Below are positions 11,601 to 26,180 of a DNA stretch of 64,000 nucleotides, in pieces. The stretch's first letter is position 1. Each line of letters starts with the position of its first letter. A program made the position numbers and the translations under genes. The stretch is from Argentina anserina. Lineage: Eukaryota; Streptophyta; Magnoliopsida; Rosales; Rosaceae. The stretch lies in contig NC_065875.1 of assembly GCF_933775445.1 (NCBI RefSeq), positions 1,426,001 to 1,490,000 on the forward strand, in the 5' to 3' direction. The notes under the pieces are model-generated. The model worked only from the letters and a program-made list of their open reading frames with translations, was not told the origin of the DNA and made no database searches.

Positions 11601-14600
11601 GCTTACTAAAACCTGGGGTTTGATGTTTTCAATGCATGGGTAACCTCCATATTGATGCTTAAAATTGAATGCGTTTAAAAACCAATGTCATTATGCATAT
11701 CTTCAACCAAAGGTTTTAATTTCATGCAGTTAATATCACACAACATAGTTATTGTAGATACTTAACATTTTGTTTGAGTTTTAACATCTCTGCTTCTCTT
11801 CGTCTCCTTCCGTTTTACATGTAAATCTTAACACACTTCCCTTAAAGGTTCATGTCGTAATGTGTGCGGATGATGGTTGCTTCCCTGGGCTTTACTGTTC
11901 AAGTTTCCTCACAAACCCATGGCTTTCTGACGGATGCACGATGATTATATCTTCCTTCTGGGGCAGCTCTCAAGTGATACTTTCTGTGAATGTGTTGAGG
12001 TATAATGATTGTTCTTATAGCTCATTTGCATACACAGACCTTCTTTCCCTTTTTTATGTAATTAACCATGACATATTATGAAATTACAGCGGAGAGGTAT
12101 CACGCATCAGCCCTACTGATTCAAACTTTTCATGGAATGTTCTTTCACTGGATGGGGACAATATTGTTGCTGGTAACATCAAATCCTAATTTTTACTGAT
12201 AGCCACACAGTAAAGATGTTTAATAAAATCTCCACTTCGTGTTTGATCCTTGAAGTGTCTAGCAGTCCTGTGCATGTGCCTCACATCAAATATGGTCTTC
12301 TTGATGATAAAGAAAGTAAAAGTACTGCATGGAGTTGGTTAGATGTACCAAGCCCCACAAATCAATGCTCAGAAAAGGTACATCAACTTGCTTTTCTAAT
12401 TAATTTCTATGCTATATCTGCAAATCAAGATTATCTCCAGAGCTTTACTATAATTTTACTCAATTTTCTATTTCTACAGGTTCAATCTTCTCTCTCATCT
12501 CTAGAATTCAGTATAATGAAGATTCCTGTCAAGGATGTTTCAGATGGCCTAACGAAAGGTATTACATACCAATTTCTTTCTCGTCTGTTAGAAATTATTG
12601 ATGTTGATATCCTGTATATGTTTAAAAACTTTCAGGTGCTAAAAAACCTTTTGAGGCTATCTTTGTCTCTTCCAAAGCTAAAAGAAGTGATTCATTAAAT
12701 CCCTTAATCGTTGTCCTTCACGGTGGCCCGCATTCTGTCTATTTGACAAGCTTTTCAAAGAACTTGGCGTTTCTCGCTTCTATTGGGTTCAACTTGTTTC
12801 TTGTAAATTATAGGTAAAGCTTCGATTCTCCCTTCTCATATTATCTTATCATAGTGTGGATACCAAATTACTGCTAAATGTATTCGATATTCAATGAAAT
12901 TGCTCGTAGTTTTGAATCTGATACTCTATAATCTTAGGAAGGAAAAAAAAATTACATCAAAGTAGTTCCTATAGCTGAAGAAGATTCTCTTTGAGGCACC
13001 AGCTCTCATTTTTCTGATTTTTTACGATTTATGATGTTCATTCATTATAGAGGTTCACTGGGATTTGGTGAGGAAGCACTTCAATCTCTTCCGGGGAAAG
13101 TTGGCTCCCAGGTGCTTACCCTTTCATTTGAGAAAAATTAGTCATACATTTTTGCAATTCTACCTGCATGTTGGCTTAGGGTACCTCTGCTTTACCACAG
13201 TTGTGATCATGTAGAGTTTTATTCTCCTGCCATTTCATTGATTTTACACAATGGGTGTCACTTAAAGGTCCTAATCTCATAGTTTCATCTCTGCAGGATG
13301 TTAGTGATGTACTGGTGGCTACAGATCATGTCATTGCCTTGGGGCTTGCTAGTCCATCAAAAATTGCAGTTCTCGGTGGTTCTCATGGTGGCTTTCTAAC
13401 GACTCACTTGATTGGCCAGGTGTGTAGTTTGCAGAAAGTATGAGTACATAAGCATGTCTGCAGTTGTCAGAACGTAAAGAAAGTTGAATGATGTTCATGA
13501 ACATAATGAGGGTAGTTGTCATCATGGATTTTCAAGTCAGTGTACTGTAGTTTTCTTTTTGGGTAATTAGTCATGCATGCCACTAGTTTGTGGTTTTATC
13601 TTCTGAAATCTAATATCTCTTGTTGGATTGTTGTATATGGACAGCTGCTTATTACAGTATTGAACCTTTGGTCTTCTTCACTCTTTTTATTTGTCCTAAG
13701 CAGGTGAATTGCATAGAATGTTAATATCTTGTGTCTGAAATGGTGCAGGCACCTGAGAAGTTTGCTGCAGCTTGTGCAAGGAATCCTGTCTGTAATCTTG
13801 CATTGATGGTTGGTACAACAGACATCCCTGATTGGTGCTATGTGGAGACCTATGGAAGTGAGGGTAAAAATATCTATTCAGAAGCACCTTCAGCTGAGGA
13901 TCTGGCTCTTTTTCACAGCAAGTCTCCTATTTCACATATTTCAAAGGTATATGCTTGTTTAAGCTTCTTTTACTATTTTAGGTAATTGACTCAGGACTTT
14001 GAAGCATTGATACAACAATATTGGAATGGAAGGAAAATCTTGAGTTAGAACTGTACAGAGTTTAAGAACAGTTGCCCTTTCATTACTTTTTTTGTTTATA
14101 ATTGGTTGACTGAACTTTCAGATTATGAGGAATTTCAAAGACATTTGAATATGGAGTAACATGATATACATTCCACTTTCTTAAGCAAGCTGTGTATCGG
14201 GATTGTATAATGTGAAGCCAAAGCTGCTAATTGTTAATTTTTTTACTAAAATATAGAGAAAGTACATTTTCCCTCTAATCCTGAAGTAGCCCAAAAGTTT
14301 ATCGAAGTGGCCATTTTCAATGTAGTGGTAAATGTTTTGTGTTTTATGCATTGACTCAAGGGTTTGATCCCCTTGAGGGTGTCTAAATCAAGTGAATCAA
14401 TAATGACTGTTAAGATAGTATGTTTCCCGAACTCTTACCGAGGTTCACATGCTCCTCTCTGGATAGAAGATCCTGACAGATTCCAATGACTCGAATATAA
14501 AGCTGATTTCCATCGTCTTAGGAAAGTGATACTTGAAGACGATATCATCTTTTGTGGAGCTTGCTATTTCTAACTCTTCAAAATTTGATGCTCCCTGTGC

Positions 14601-15178
14601 AGGTCAAAACACCCACCCTTTTTCTTTTGGGTGCTCAGGATCTTCGTGTTCCGATTTCCACTGGATTGCAAGTAAGCTATACTCAACTAGACATTAAAAA
14701 GTTTAATCTTCCTTAATGGTTTGACAACAGTAGCAAGTGGGATAATAAAACGGTCGAAGCAAAAATTCAGAACAGTTAACATCTATGACACCCTTTTTCA
14801 ATCTACATACAAGTAATTTTCTTTGCTGCCTTCTGGGTGGAAATTTTGATGCATGGATGACTAAACTCAGTAAACTGTAAGGATGAGATATGAGATGTGA
14901 TCTGGATGTTTATCTTTTCCAGTACGCTCGTGCAATGAAGGATACAGGAGTTGCTGTCAAAGTCATTATGTTCCCTAATGATATCCATCCAATTGACAGG
15001 TAAACACATGATCCAAATGTGTATTGTCACTCTTGTGCATTTTAGTTGTTATTTGATACTGCTGCAAATATACAAGTCTGCTTGGATTAAATTTCTTTCA
15101 ATTCTTGTTTGCAGGCCTCAATCCGACTTTGAGAGCTTTCTTAACATAGGTGTCTGGTTTAAGAAGTATTTGTTCTAG
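8629..15178 (+). CDS. AARE: acylamino-acid-releasing enzyme (acylaminoacyl peptidase, S9C), intact 17-exon gene
   Basis: Serine peptidase that removes N-acylated residues from peptides; plant members are also linked to clearing oxidised proteins. Exons: 8629-8776, 8894-9203, 9382-9603, 9708-9926, 10044-10118, 10481-10619, 11848-11999, 12090-12172, 12256-12377, 12480-12558, 12636-12813, 13051-13111, 13297-13419, 13749-13946, 14603-14671, 14923-14999, 15115-15178. They total 2319 bp (772 aa), phases match and all introns are GT-AG. The N-terminal two-thirds is the beta-propeller. The C-terminal alpha/beta-hydrolase has HGGPHS (oxyanion loop), the nucleophile GGSHGG (Ser625), Asp716 in LLGAQD and His748 in NDIHP. 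The spacing fits the prolyl oligopeptidase family. The start codon (ACCATGG) sits in a good context after a 5' UTR intron. Intron 6 contains a repeat. Broken relatives lie on both sides. Confidence 0.94.
10799..11350. repeat. MITE-like element in AARE intron 6
   Basis: The left side reads 'ctaaaaaaCGCTAGGCGttaatcGGGCGG'. The right side has GCCTAGCCGCCTAGGCGGGC and then GCCGCCTAACACTGCCG, which is roughly the inverse. The middle is AT-rich with an A-run of about 17 at 11277-11293. GC-rich CGCTAGGCG/GCCTAGGCGG termini around an AT-rich core occur in a common class of plant miniature elements. I could not fix the exact ends or a target duplication. It lies well inside the intron, so it should not affect the protein. 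Confidence 0.5.
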
Positions 15179-15579
15179 AAAAGCAGAACCTTGGAATCTT
15201 GATGTTTCTTCACTGGGCAAGATCCTTCATAACGGCTGCGTATGATGATGGTGATTCGGTAACATGGATATTTCTGACATGCATTTGCTATTTTTTTTTC
15301 TATTTTTTTGAATGAAGACAATTTCAGAATTTCTCAATCTAAAACCAAAAACACTCAACATGAGATGCAAGCGGTTACTTAAATTTGAGGATCCATCATT
15401 GAAGAAATAAAATTTACTTGTAATCATTTTGAGGGATAAACCAAATTCTTCTTCTATTCAGAAAAAAAAAGAAGCCTTGATGGTAAATTCACTAAATTGA
15501 TATTACTAATCTACTGCCTAGTAATATGTAGGGAGCTGGCTTGATGGTAAATTGGATATTTTCTCAATACATTTGTCTT
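15179..15579 (+). other. AARE 3' flank / probable 3' UTR
   Basis: About 400 bases follow the AARE stop codon. The stretch is T-rich with several AATAAA-like signals (for example AAATAAAATTT near 15405) and a T9 tract near 15290-15310. It presumably contains the polyadenylation region. No coding features were recognised. Confidence 0.35.
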
Positions 15580-15845
15580 TACACTGTTCAAATTCTTGCT
15601 TCCTTTGATGTATTTCAAGTGGTACGAAGTTTGGAAGACGAGGTGTTGTTTTTGTCCGACAGTGAATCATTATCCTTTTGGCAAAGTGATATCCAAAGCA
15701 AAGATGTGGGAAGGGAATTGCATTAATTTTGCAACAAACAATATCCAGGGTTTATATTCTTTGGATTCAAATATCTGCCGGGAAATTGGCGTCTTCAATT
15801 TGAATACAAGACGCATTCAGCGGTCTTTTCTAGTGTCATGGTGTC
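15580..15845 (+). pseudogene. DUF295/KIB-type C-terminal fragment
   Basis: Two overlapping plus frames together give the C-terminal signature of DUF295 proteins: FDVFQVVRSLEDEVLFLSDS in one frame, then WEGNCINFATNN and REIGVFNLNTRRIQ in another. In DUF295 proteins a 'V.SLGD.ALFLG' stretch precedes 'NCIYFTD' and 'GVFNLED', which fits. A frameshift separates the halves and there is no upstream propeller sequence, so this is a relic. It lies between the intact AARE gene and a minus-strand AARE promoter fragment. Confidence 0.6.
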
Positions 15846-15859
15846 AGTAAAGCTTCCGT

Positions 15860-15950
15860 AGATAGAAGAGAACTAGTGTGAGGGAGTGGAGAAAAGGTGA
15901 GATATATGATTACGAGGAGACCCTCCTCGCCATCTTGGAAGAAGCGCGTT
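15860..15950 (-). pseudogene. detached AARE promoter/leader fragment
   Basis: Plus-strand GAGGGAGTGGAGAAAAGGTG followed by 'atcttggaagaag.gcgttg' matches the inverted AARE leader at 37325-37400, and its reverse complement matches 7530-7610. It is oriented as a minus-strand promoter. However, the DNA that would follow it (lower coordinates) is DUF295 and the AARE 3' flank, not an AARE coding exon. It must be the remnant of a further, otherwise lost, AARE copy or a recombination junction. Confidence 0.55.
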
Positions 15951-16010
15951 GACAGTTTAACAAGCTCAACAAGCTCTTAAATCAGCATTTGCTCCCAAAC
16001 TCCTGTTCAT

Positions 16011-18240
16011 TTACAGCAAATACCTCTTTAACCACACACCAATATTTAGAAAGCTCTCAAAGTCAGATTGAGGCCTGCAGACAGGAATTCCAATGAGATT
16101 GAAATCCAAGCTTGCATGTAAGATTTACTAGTGAACAGAAAGAAAAAGCCATATTGGAATCATGCATCTACCTGTCAATTGGATGGTTGTCATTTGGGAA
16201 CACAATGACTTTCACAGCAGCTCCTTTTTCCTTTAATGCCCGAGCATACTGCAAATAATTAAGAATTCAAATTTAATTTTTCTTTATATACGAGTAATCG
16301 TTAAGCAAAGTTTGAGATTCATAGATGCCGGCTGTTTTTGAATTGGTGCCTAATCACTTTCTACTGATAAGCAGACAGTATGAGTAACTATCTAAGCACA
16401 CGTTAATGTCGCTATACCTATAAGTGGATTGAATGTTCAACACCTAGTTATACTACATGCTTGCAAACCGCTACAAACTGGGAGGCGAATATCTTGAGCA
16501 CCCAAGAGACAAAGGGTGGGTGTTTTGGCCTGCACAGAGAGCATCAAGCTTAAAAAAAGGTTACATATATAGCAAACCTTTCAGTAAATCTATCATCTGA
16601 AATATTCGGTTTGAAGACATATGACATCAGTTGTTTACTTTAGGCTTCTTGATTAAATGCAAGTGCAATAGGTCAGAAACTTCCACCTACTAGAGTAGCA
16701 TGACAGATCTTCCATATATATTTTCTCTCTTCACCCATCATGCAGGTATAGGCTTAAGCAATTGGCATGGATATCATGTATTTTACTTGCCGTTTCCGAT
16801 AGCTCTGTAGTTTCTTATAAGATGAATGTCCATGCAGTTAAGCAATGGCCAAGCCATAGTGATTCGGTGACAACTGCTATATCCATTCTGTTTGGTTTGA
16901 AATCTTTCACTAAATATACCTTCTATTGCAATAAGTCCTATTAATACTTTTAAATCCGGAGCCAGCTCAGTATATATAGTTAAAGAAGGATAAACTAGCC
17001 TACCTTTAAAATATATGAAATAGGAGACTTGCTGTGGAAAAGAGCCAGATCCTCAGCTGAAGGTGCTTCTCAATAGATATTTTTACCTTCACTTCCATAG
17101 GTCTCCACATGGCACCAATCAGGGATGTCTATTGTACCAACCATCAATGCCAGGTTCCATGCAGGATTCCTTGTAGCTGCGGCAAAGAACTTCTCCGGTG
17201 CCTACATATTTCAGGTACAAGTTTATCAAATTTCAATGTAATGTCACTTTTGTAAAGCATTCGATCTAACACATGCACATATGTTAAAAAGCTCGAAGTT
17301 ATTGAAAATCGCAAGAATGCAATCTCAATTGGTTTAATTCTTTTTTTTAATAGAATCGTGGTGGTGACGGGCACGGGCTTCAATGATTTAAAAGAAAAGT
17401 AGTCGAGTAGAGGGAAGAACTGAAGAACATAAGAAATACGTCTGAGAGAGAGAGACTTCGTACAATCGATTGGTTTAATTTTTTTTTAATAGAGGATTGT
17501 ATTTTTTTTCTAGACTGAAATCTCATCTGGGCTCCAACCCAGTCAAGCCTGGGCTGAATCCGCCCCTGTGTGGGTCTCCATGAAGGAATACGATCAACTG
17601 ATCAAATGAATCACTTTTTTTAGTTTTTGAAGACACAAATATTGCCTCAAAAGGTTTTCTAGCACCTGAAAAGATTGAAGCAGATGAAGGACATTAAAAT
17701 CAACTATTGTTTGATATACATAATACATGGAACAAAACTAGCACACACTACCTATTGTTAGGCTATTTCACCTGTTACAAATAGACTTGAGTAATATATT
17801 CTTGACATGTGGAAATTAATCGTATAACATTCATTAAAGCAAATTGATATACCTTCTTAGAGCATTCGTCTGTGGGGTTTGGTATATCTAACCAATTCCA
17901 TGCAGCGCTTTTCATCTCTTTACCAACAAGATAACCATACTTGATGCGTGGTACATCTACTAGACTGCTAGACACTTCAAAGATCCAAGAAAAATTGGAG
18001 ATCGTATTAAAATTCTACAAAATTGACTGCCTAATTAGCAGATAAAATATGGTTTTGATGTTACCAGCAATAATATTTTACCCATCCAAAGAAAGAAGAT
18101 TCCATGAAAAGTTTGAATCAATAGTGAACTTTTGCAGTAATCTAGAGTTCTAGACTGCAAGGCATATTCATCCTCAGTTGTTTCATCTACTTCTAGAAGC
18201 AATTCCTTCAATGGTACAGCTTTAGAACCATCCATCATTG
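16011..18240 (-). pseudogene. AARE pseudogene copy 2 (internal exons deleted)
   Basis: Minus-strand exons are recognisable by position and splice sites. The first coding exon (about 18130-18237, start MMDGSKAV) is fused directly to the exon equivalent to intact exon 8, so exons 2-7 are missing. The next exon is at about 17853-17975. The exon 10 equivalent has lost its middle. The HGGP exon reads HGDPH and breaks into repeat DNA near 17571. The exons carrying the GGSHGG serine motif are absent. The next exon (17008-17203) has an in-frame TGA where the intact gene has TCA. The last exons are at about 16463-16535 (with a GC instead of GT donor), 16172-16248 and 16011-16074. No active hydrolase could be made. 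The final exon still ends in a normal stop. The leader donor survives near 18848. Confidence 0.88.
17310..17571. repeat. truncated repeat (hAT-like end) inside AARE copy 2
   Basis: Pseudogene homology stops where the sequence reads 'cagcccaggc...' and ends TCCGCCCCTG at 17571. On the minus strand this begins CAGGGGCGGA, a terminus common in plant hAT-like miniature elements. Inside, a 35-base stretch with 'attggtttaatt' plus a T-run is directly repeated (about 17325-17353 and 17468-17497). The opposite terminus was not found, so the element is truncated or the assignment is wrong. Confidence 0.35.
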
Positions 18241-20042
18241 AGAGTCTATTACTACAAATCATTTTTTACAGCGAGATCAGATTAGCCACTACAACACAAT
18301 CAGCAGAAGGTACAGGAAGAAACTACTAGATTCTTTGCTATGCACATCGATATTTCATTTTGGTAAAGTACCAAATTCATTTTGATAGATTGTGAGATTT
18401 TCAGTTTCAGAAAATCAAGACGGTTAATTTGGGTCACATTTTACTTCATTTTTACTTCCCAAACAGCAAATTCATCCCCACAGTTTCATCATTGCAGTCA
18501 TTTTAGATAGAATTTAGGCACTAAAAGTCTAAAATACATAGTAAAATTCAAAATGGTTTAGTTAACTACGCCCAACATATATACACCTAATGAGTAATGA
18601 TCCAGATACACTGTCACAGCCATTGATCCCCACAACCCTCCATTACTTGAACAATGTATAAAGCTCATGTAATTCAAAGATTTTTTTTTTTTCTGTTATT
18701 AGTCCGAAAAAAGATTCATATTTTACTTCAATGAAAAGGAATAGAAGAACAAAGACCAAAACTTAGGACCCAGAACAGGAAAAATCAAATCGATCAGCTA
18801 AACCACATAAATAGAAAGCAGACGAAGAGAGTAAAGGAGAGAGCTTACGTTTAGAGACTGGAGAGACAGAACGAGTCAAACTGACAAGGAGATGCAAGAA
18901 CTCAAGTAAGACTCCAACAGTCGTTTTAATCCAAAGGAAAATAATTAAATAATACGTGGCGAACTATAAGTGGCCCTTGTTTAAGCTGCTGGGCACTCCT
19001 CAGTGGCTCTAACATTCCCTCTTTCTTCGGAACCTCACTTTTTATTTGACCACATTATACCCATTCTTCTAAACTCATACCATGGGTTTTTTCTCAATTC
19101 ATATTTACATAATAATTTAGCAATTGGACACATGTCATAAAGTTAGAAAGATGGATACAAGATGTACAAATAGAGGGTGGTTGACAAATTTGTTTCCCCA
19201 TTTCTTCCCCATTTTTTTACTGTTATAGACAACGAGGATTTTGATCACAACACCGACCATATATTCATTTATATAGGAAATAAATATGTATTTGTTAATT
19301 TAATTTGATGGAATTGTGTGAATTGGTTTTGATTCATCAGGCAATTAGTGGTTCCAATTTGGCAATTTACTGTTTAACGACCTCAGTATGTGGTAAAAGG
19401 ACATTTCTCTTGAATCACATGACATCTTGGCTTTGAAATATTGTTATACTATACGTAACTTCTCTGGTACAGTTTTATAGGGAGCAGGTGATAACCAGTC
19501 TATTGTTGCGACTGTGAGTAGGGTAAACTTGGAAATGGAATCGAATGGAGAAATTTGCAAACGAGTTTGGGAGAAGTACCAGTAGGAGAAAGTTTTGGGG
19601 TTCGGCTTTGTGGGATCTCGTTTTGGTTGAATTTCAAAGCCTATACCTTGACATTACCTTCTCCTCTATTAGTCTTGATTTGAAGGCTGCTGTAGTTTTA
19701 AGCTCTTGTGTTTGGTCATTTATGTTTTATGACTTTTATCTTTTTTGGCAGGTTTGACTACAACAGGAAGTTTATATTTATTTCTTGTTCCTCTTCTTTC
19801 CTCGTTCTGTTATCCTCTCTTATCATGATAATAACATTGATCTCTGATTCAAAAATAATAGAAACGATGCTTAGAACCCATAAGTTTGGTGCACTGATCT
19901 GTAGTTGAGTTTGCTCAAAATGTTGACAAAAGCATTCTATTACTGTAACTGTTCTAGCAAAGTGATAGAATCAGAACTCAACAAATGAAAGGACCACCTT
20001 TTTTATTGTTGCAGCAGTCTCTAGTAGGAGTAAGCATGTTGC
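18241..20042. other. intergenic between AARE copy 2 and the lectin kinase
   Basis: The part nearest copy 2 corresponds to its 5' UTR intron, with the conserved donor in minus orientation (GAGAGCTTACGT near 18839) and a purine-rich leader to about 18910. The rest is AT-rich. Short open frames at 19545-19908 have low-complexity composition and no domain. They look like non-coding DNA 3' of the receptor kinase. Confidence 0.4.
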
Positions 20043-23277
<3,235 letters not shown>

Positions 23278-24985
23278 CTAGCAAGTCTCTTCCAAACTAG
23301 AGGCTTTTATTGGCTTCCAAACTAGAGTAGACAAATCATTATTGCTTAAGTTTTTTTTCCTGCCAACTATTTATTGCTCAATAAAACACCGCAGTTGTTG
23401 GCATCAATTTGTTGCCATATTCGACTTGATCTCGATTATTGAAATGACTCAATAAACCACCGCAGTTGTTAAAGTTGACGTCAATTTGTTGACATATTCA
23501 ACTTGATCTTACAGTTATTTATGTACCCAACAAATTTCTTATATACCCAGCATAACAAGTTTTTGCCTTACATTTCCAAGTTTATCCCTAGCATTCTTCA
23601 AAATGTGAGATCACTAAAATGTCTTTTTTTTTTCTAAACAACATTGAGATGTCTTTAACTGCACCCAATCCTGCCTCCATAATCTCGGTCCAGTTTCATA
23701 TTCATATGCCTTCAAGCTTTATACAAGATTTCCATGTTTTGGACCATTGGAAAGGAAAACGGTGATACAGATTCCTTATATTAATCATGTTATCTGATAC
23801 ATACCCAGCAGCACAACAAGAGCTATTTCTTTGGGTGGTTAGCACAATTGAATCCTATGAAAGAGCACATATTTACCTCCAAAATAAGTATAATTAAAGT
23901 CATCTCCAACACATAGGGCTATTTGTAGCCTCTGGACTACATTGTGGCACACTATCTCGGTACTATTTATCGATTTGACATCAACCGTCTTCAACCCAAG
24001 TGTGCTATAATGTAGCCCTTTAATATTTTTTTAATGTATTATGTATATTTTAATTTATATATATATATTATCATTTAATTACAACTTTACTTTTATAAAT
24101 GATAAATTTAATAAATTTATTATGAAAAATTCAAATTAGAAACCCTAAACCATAAAATTTAAAATTACATGAAATTTAACTAATTTAATTTACATAAATT
24201 ATAATTAAATAGTTAAAAAATACTAGTAATCATGATCACTTAGTGTATCGGTGAACATTTTCAGATAATAGTCATCATGGGATAGCGGGAATAACTCACG
24301 TTTAATATCGGTAGTATTGTTGTATATTTAAGGAGTTTTTACATTAAAAAAATACAAGTTCGTGCGTGCGTGTGTGTGTGCGTGTCTGTATGTGTCTGCG
24401 CGCGCAGCACCCTTACCCTCATTGAAATGAATAGCAAATATTAATGAGCGGTCCATTTTAGGTTGAGTGGTCTATTCCAGGTTGAGGGGTCAAAACTATT
24501 GAGATTTCTTCTATACCTGCCTTCATTGACGTTATGAGTTTTGACATTTCCAGTGAAGCGGAAACCCCTATCATGCATACCACATGCCCACCCCTAGCAT
24601 TGCATGACAATCATGTGCAGAGTCCCACGGCAGCTGTCGTCCATGCTTCAGCAAAGGCAATGCCAGTCAACGCCGTCAGCAATCAATTGTCATAAACGTA
24701 TTTACTTTCTCGGTGGTTGAATTCTTAAAGATTGTAATAGGTGTGGGAATAGTCTAATTTACATGGGGAAGTAAATGGAGTTGCAATTTGCTAATAATAT
24801 TAGCTTGGAGGACAAGGAAGGCCATCAAAAATCAAAACATTAAGCAAAGGAGGGGTATAAAACCCAATTTGGAGAGCAGGCACCCCCCTAAGAGCTAGAG
24901 AGCAACAAGGTCTGTAAATCCATCTGCTTTCCTGCTAGTCAACGACGGCTGGCTGACTTGCCGGATTGAGAGGAGATTCAAGGCG
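23278..24985. other. intergenic; lectin kinase promoter side and repeat debris
   Basis: Two similar stretches about 110 bp apart (23360-23420 and 23450-23510, both with 'caataaa.caccgcagttgttg' and 'catattc.acttgatct') lie just upstream of the kinase start and may be a promoter duplication. At 23900-24010 there is a 'catctccaac..atagggctatttgt' sequence like the MITE at 62.8 kb. A GT/GC-rich simple repeat lies at 24361-24410. No gene was recognised. Confidence 0.45.
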
Positions 24986-24989
24986 TTGA

Positions 24990-25323
24990 TGAGGATTTGG
25001 GAACCTCAGGCCAAGGTAATTGAGCCAGGAGGTAGCTTCTGAACTAAAATTAGACCTTAACAGATAGCCATACACTACAACACCATACTGGTCTTTAAAA
25101 AACACAGCTATACCAGCAATCCCTAAAGCTTAAAAGCAGGCAGCATCAGTATTACTTTAATAGAACTGGCTTGAGGAGGATACCAATTACTTGGACCAGC
25201 ATCAGCCAAGGTCTGGGAATTGCTCGGAAGAGAAGGGATACTGTTGAGAAATTCCAGACCTGCAGAATAGGCCTTAAAAGCAGTTCTGAAAGGGTCCGGA
25301 GAGTAAAGTGCTCGAATGTGCAT
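24990..25323 (-). pseudogene. decayed RNase H-like fragment of a LINE
   Basis: Minus-strand reading gives WYPPQASSIKV, then (after a shift) DAA, GIAVFFKD and YGVVVYG. This is the W.PP....K.N.D....G.AG......G pattern at the start of the plant LINE-type RNase H domain (RVT_3). Frameshifts and stops follow. No reverse transcriptase lies upstream, so it is a 5'-truncated or eroded retrotransposon end unrelated to the larger LINE at 37.8 kb. Confidence 0.45.
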
Positions 25324-25558
25324 TGCAGCTATGAGTTAGATTGACAGATACATATACATATAAATACACACACACACACACACATATATTGTATTCTAGC
25401 GGACAGATGCTTATCAGTTCCAAATATGAAACCTACAAATTTGCATGAAATACTAAATCCAGAAATCAAATAAAGACAGAACTAAGCAACTGAGGAGAAA
25501 AACAGATACCTAAATGGTGGAAAGAAAACACTAATGCATTTACCACAGGACAATCTTC

Positions 25559-25849
25559 AAGATATAAGATGATAGAATATTTTTCATCTTGTTTGCCATA
25601 AGGTTTGGTTGATGGAATAAAAAATTTGCCTGGGATCGAGTATGCATTTGACAGTCATTATTGATTCACTTGAATTGGACACCCTCAAGGGGCCCGACCC
25701 CGCGGGTATGTATTTGACAACACAAGACATTTACCGTTAATTCCTAACTTTTGGGCTACTTAAGGATTAGAGGGAATATGTACGTTCTATATTTTTAGTT
25801 AAATTAATAATTTAGCAGCTTTGGCTTCACATTATACAATCCTGGTACG
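25559..25849 (-). pseudogene. AARE copy 3, 3' portion: intron 14 joined to an exon 2 piece
   Basis: Plus-strand 25640-25849 is the inverted equivalent of intact-gene intron 14 (14190-14390), including the 'cttgagggtgtctaa' and 'gcagctttggcttcacattata' landmarks. It is continuous with the AARE DNA on the other side of the Gypsy element. Immediately beyond it, 25559-25635 matches not exon 15 but part of exon 2 (the KMRKFILSSH region, inverted). Exons 15-17 of this copy are therefore missing and replaced by a misplaced exon 2 fragment. Confidence 0.72.
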
Positions 25850-25854
25850 CAGCT
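25850..25854. repeat. left 5-bp target duplication of the Gypsy element
   Basis: CAGCT here is repeated at 33027-33031 directly after the 3' LTR. The uninterrupted sequence (CAGCTTGCTTAAG in inverted form) exists in intron 14 of the intact AARE gene near 14180, confirming the insertion point. Confidence 0.93.
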
Positions 25855-26171
25855 TGTAATAACCCGATTTTCGGGACAAGTTAATAGACTACTTTTAAGT
25901 GTTTAAGTTCTCGGAAATATTAAATTGCGTTCGTTCCGTGTTGCGACGTCGGAAGTCGAAAATGAAAACGTTATTAGAACGTTTAATTCGAAAAACGTTA
26001 CGTTTCCGAACGTATTTTTCTACTTTTATTTCGTCGCTCGGTTGCGAAAACTTTCTTCACGGAAGTTGTAGAGCTCGTCGATACGAGTTCGTGGATATGT
26101 GACGCGTTCTAATCGGACGACGTGCGTAAAAGTTATTAACGTCGGAAGTTAGTTTCCGATTTGGAAACTAG

Positions 26172-26180
26172 TATAAATAG
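26172..26180 (+). promoter_or_regulatory. LTR TATA box
   Basis: TATAAATAG lies about 25-30 bases before a pyrimidine-rich CTCCCTCTCTCC stretch. That is the arrangement usual at the U3/R boundary of plant Gypsy LTRs. The true transcription start is not visible from sequence alone. Confidence 0.55.

Noticed and set aside
24361..24410. GT/GC alternating tract that might be a Z-DNA or regulatory element
   Set aside because: An imperfect simple repeat far from any start; nothing else supports function.
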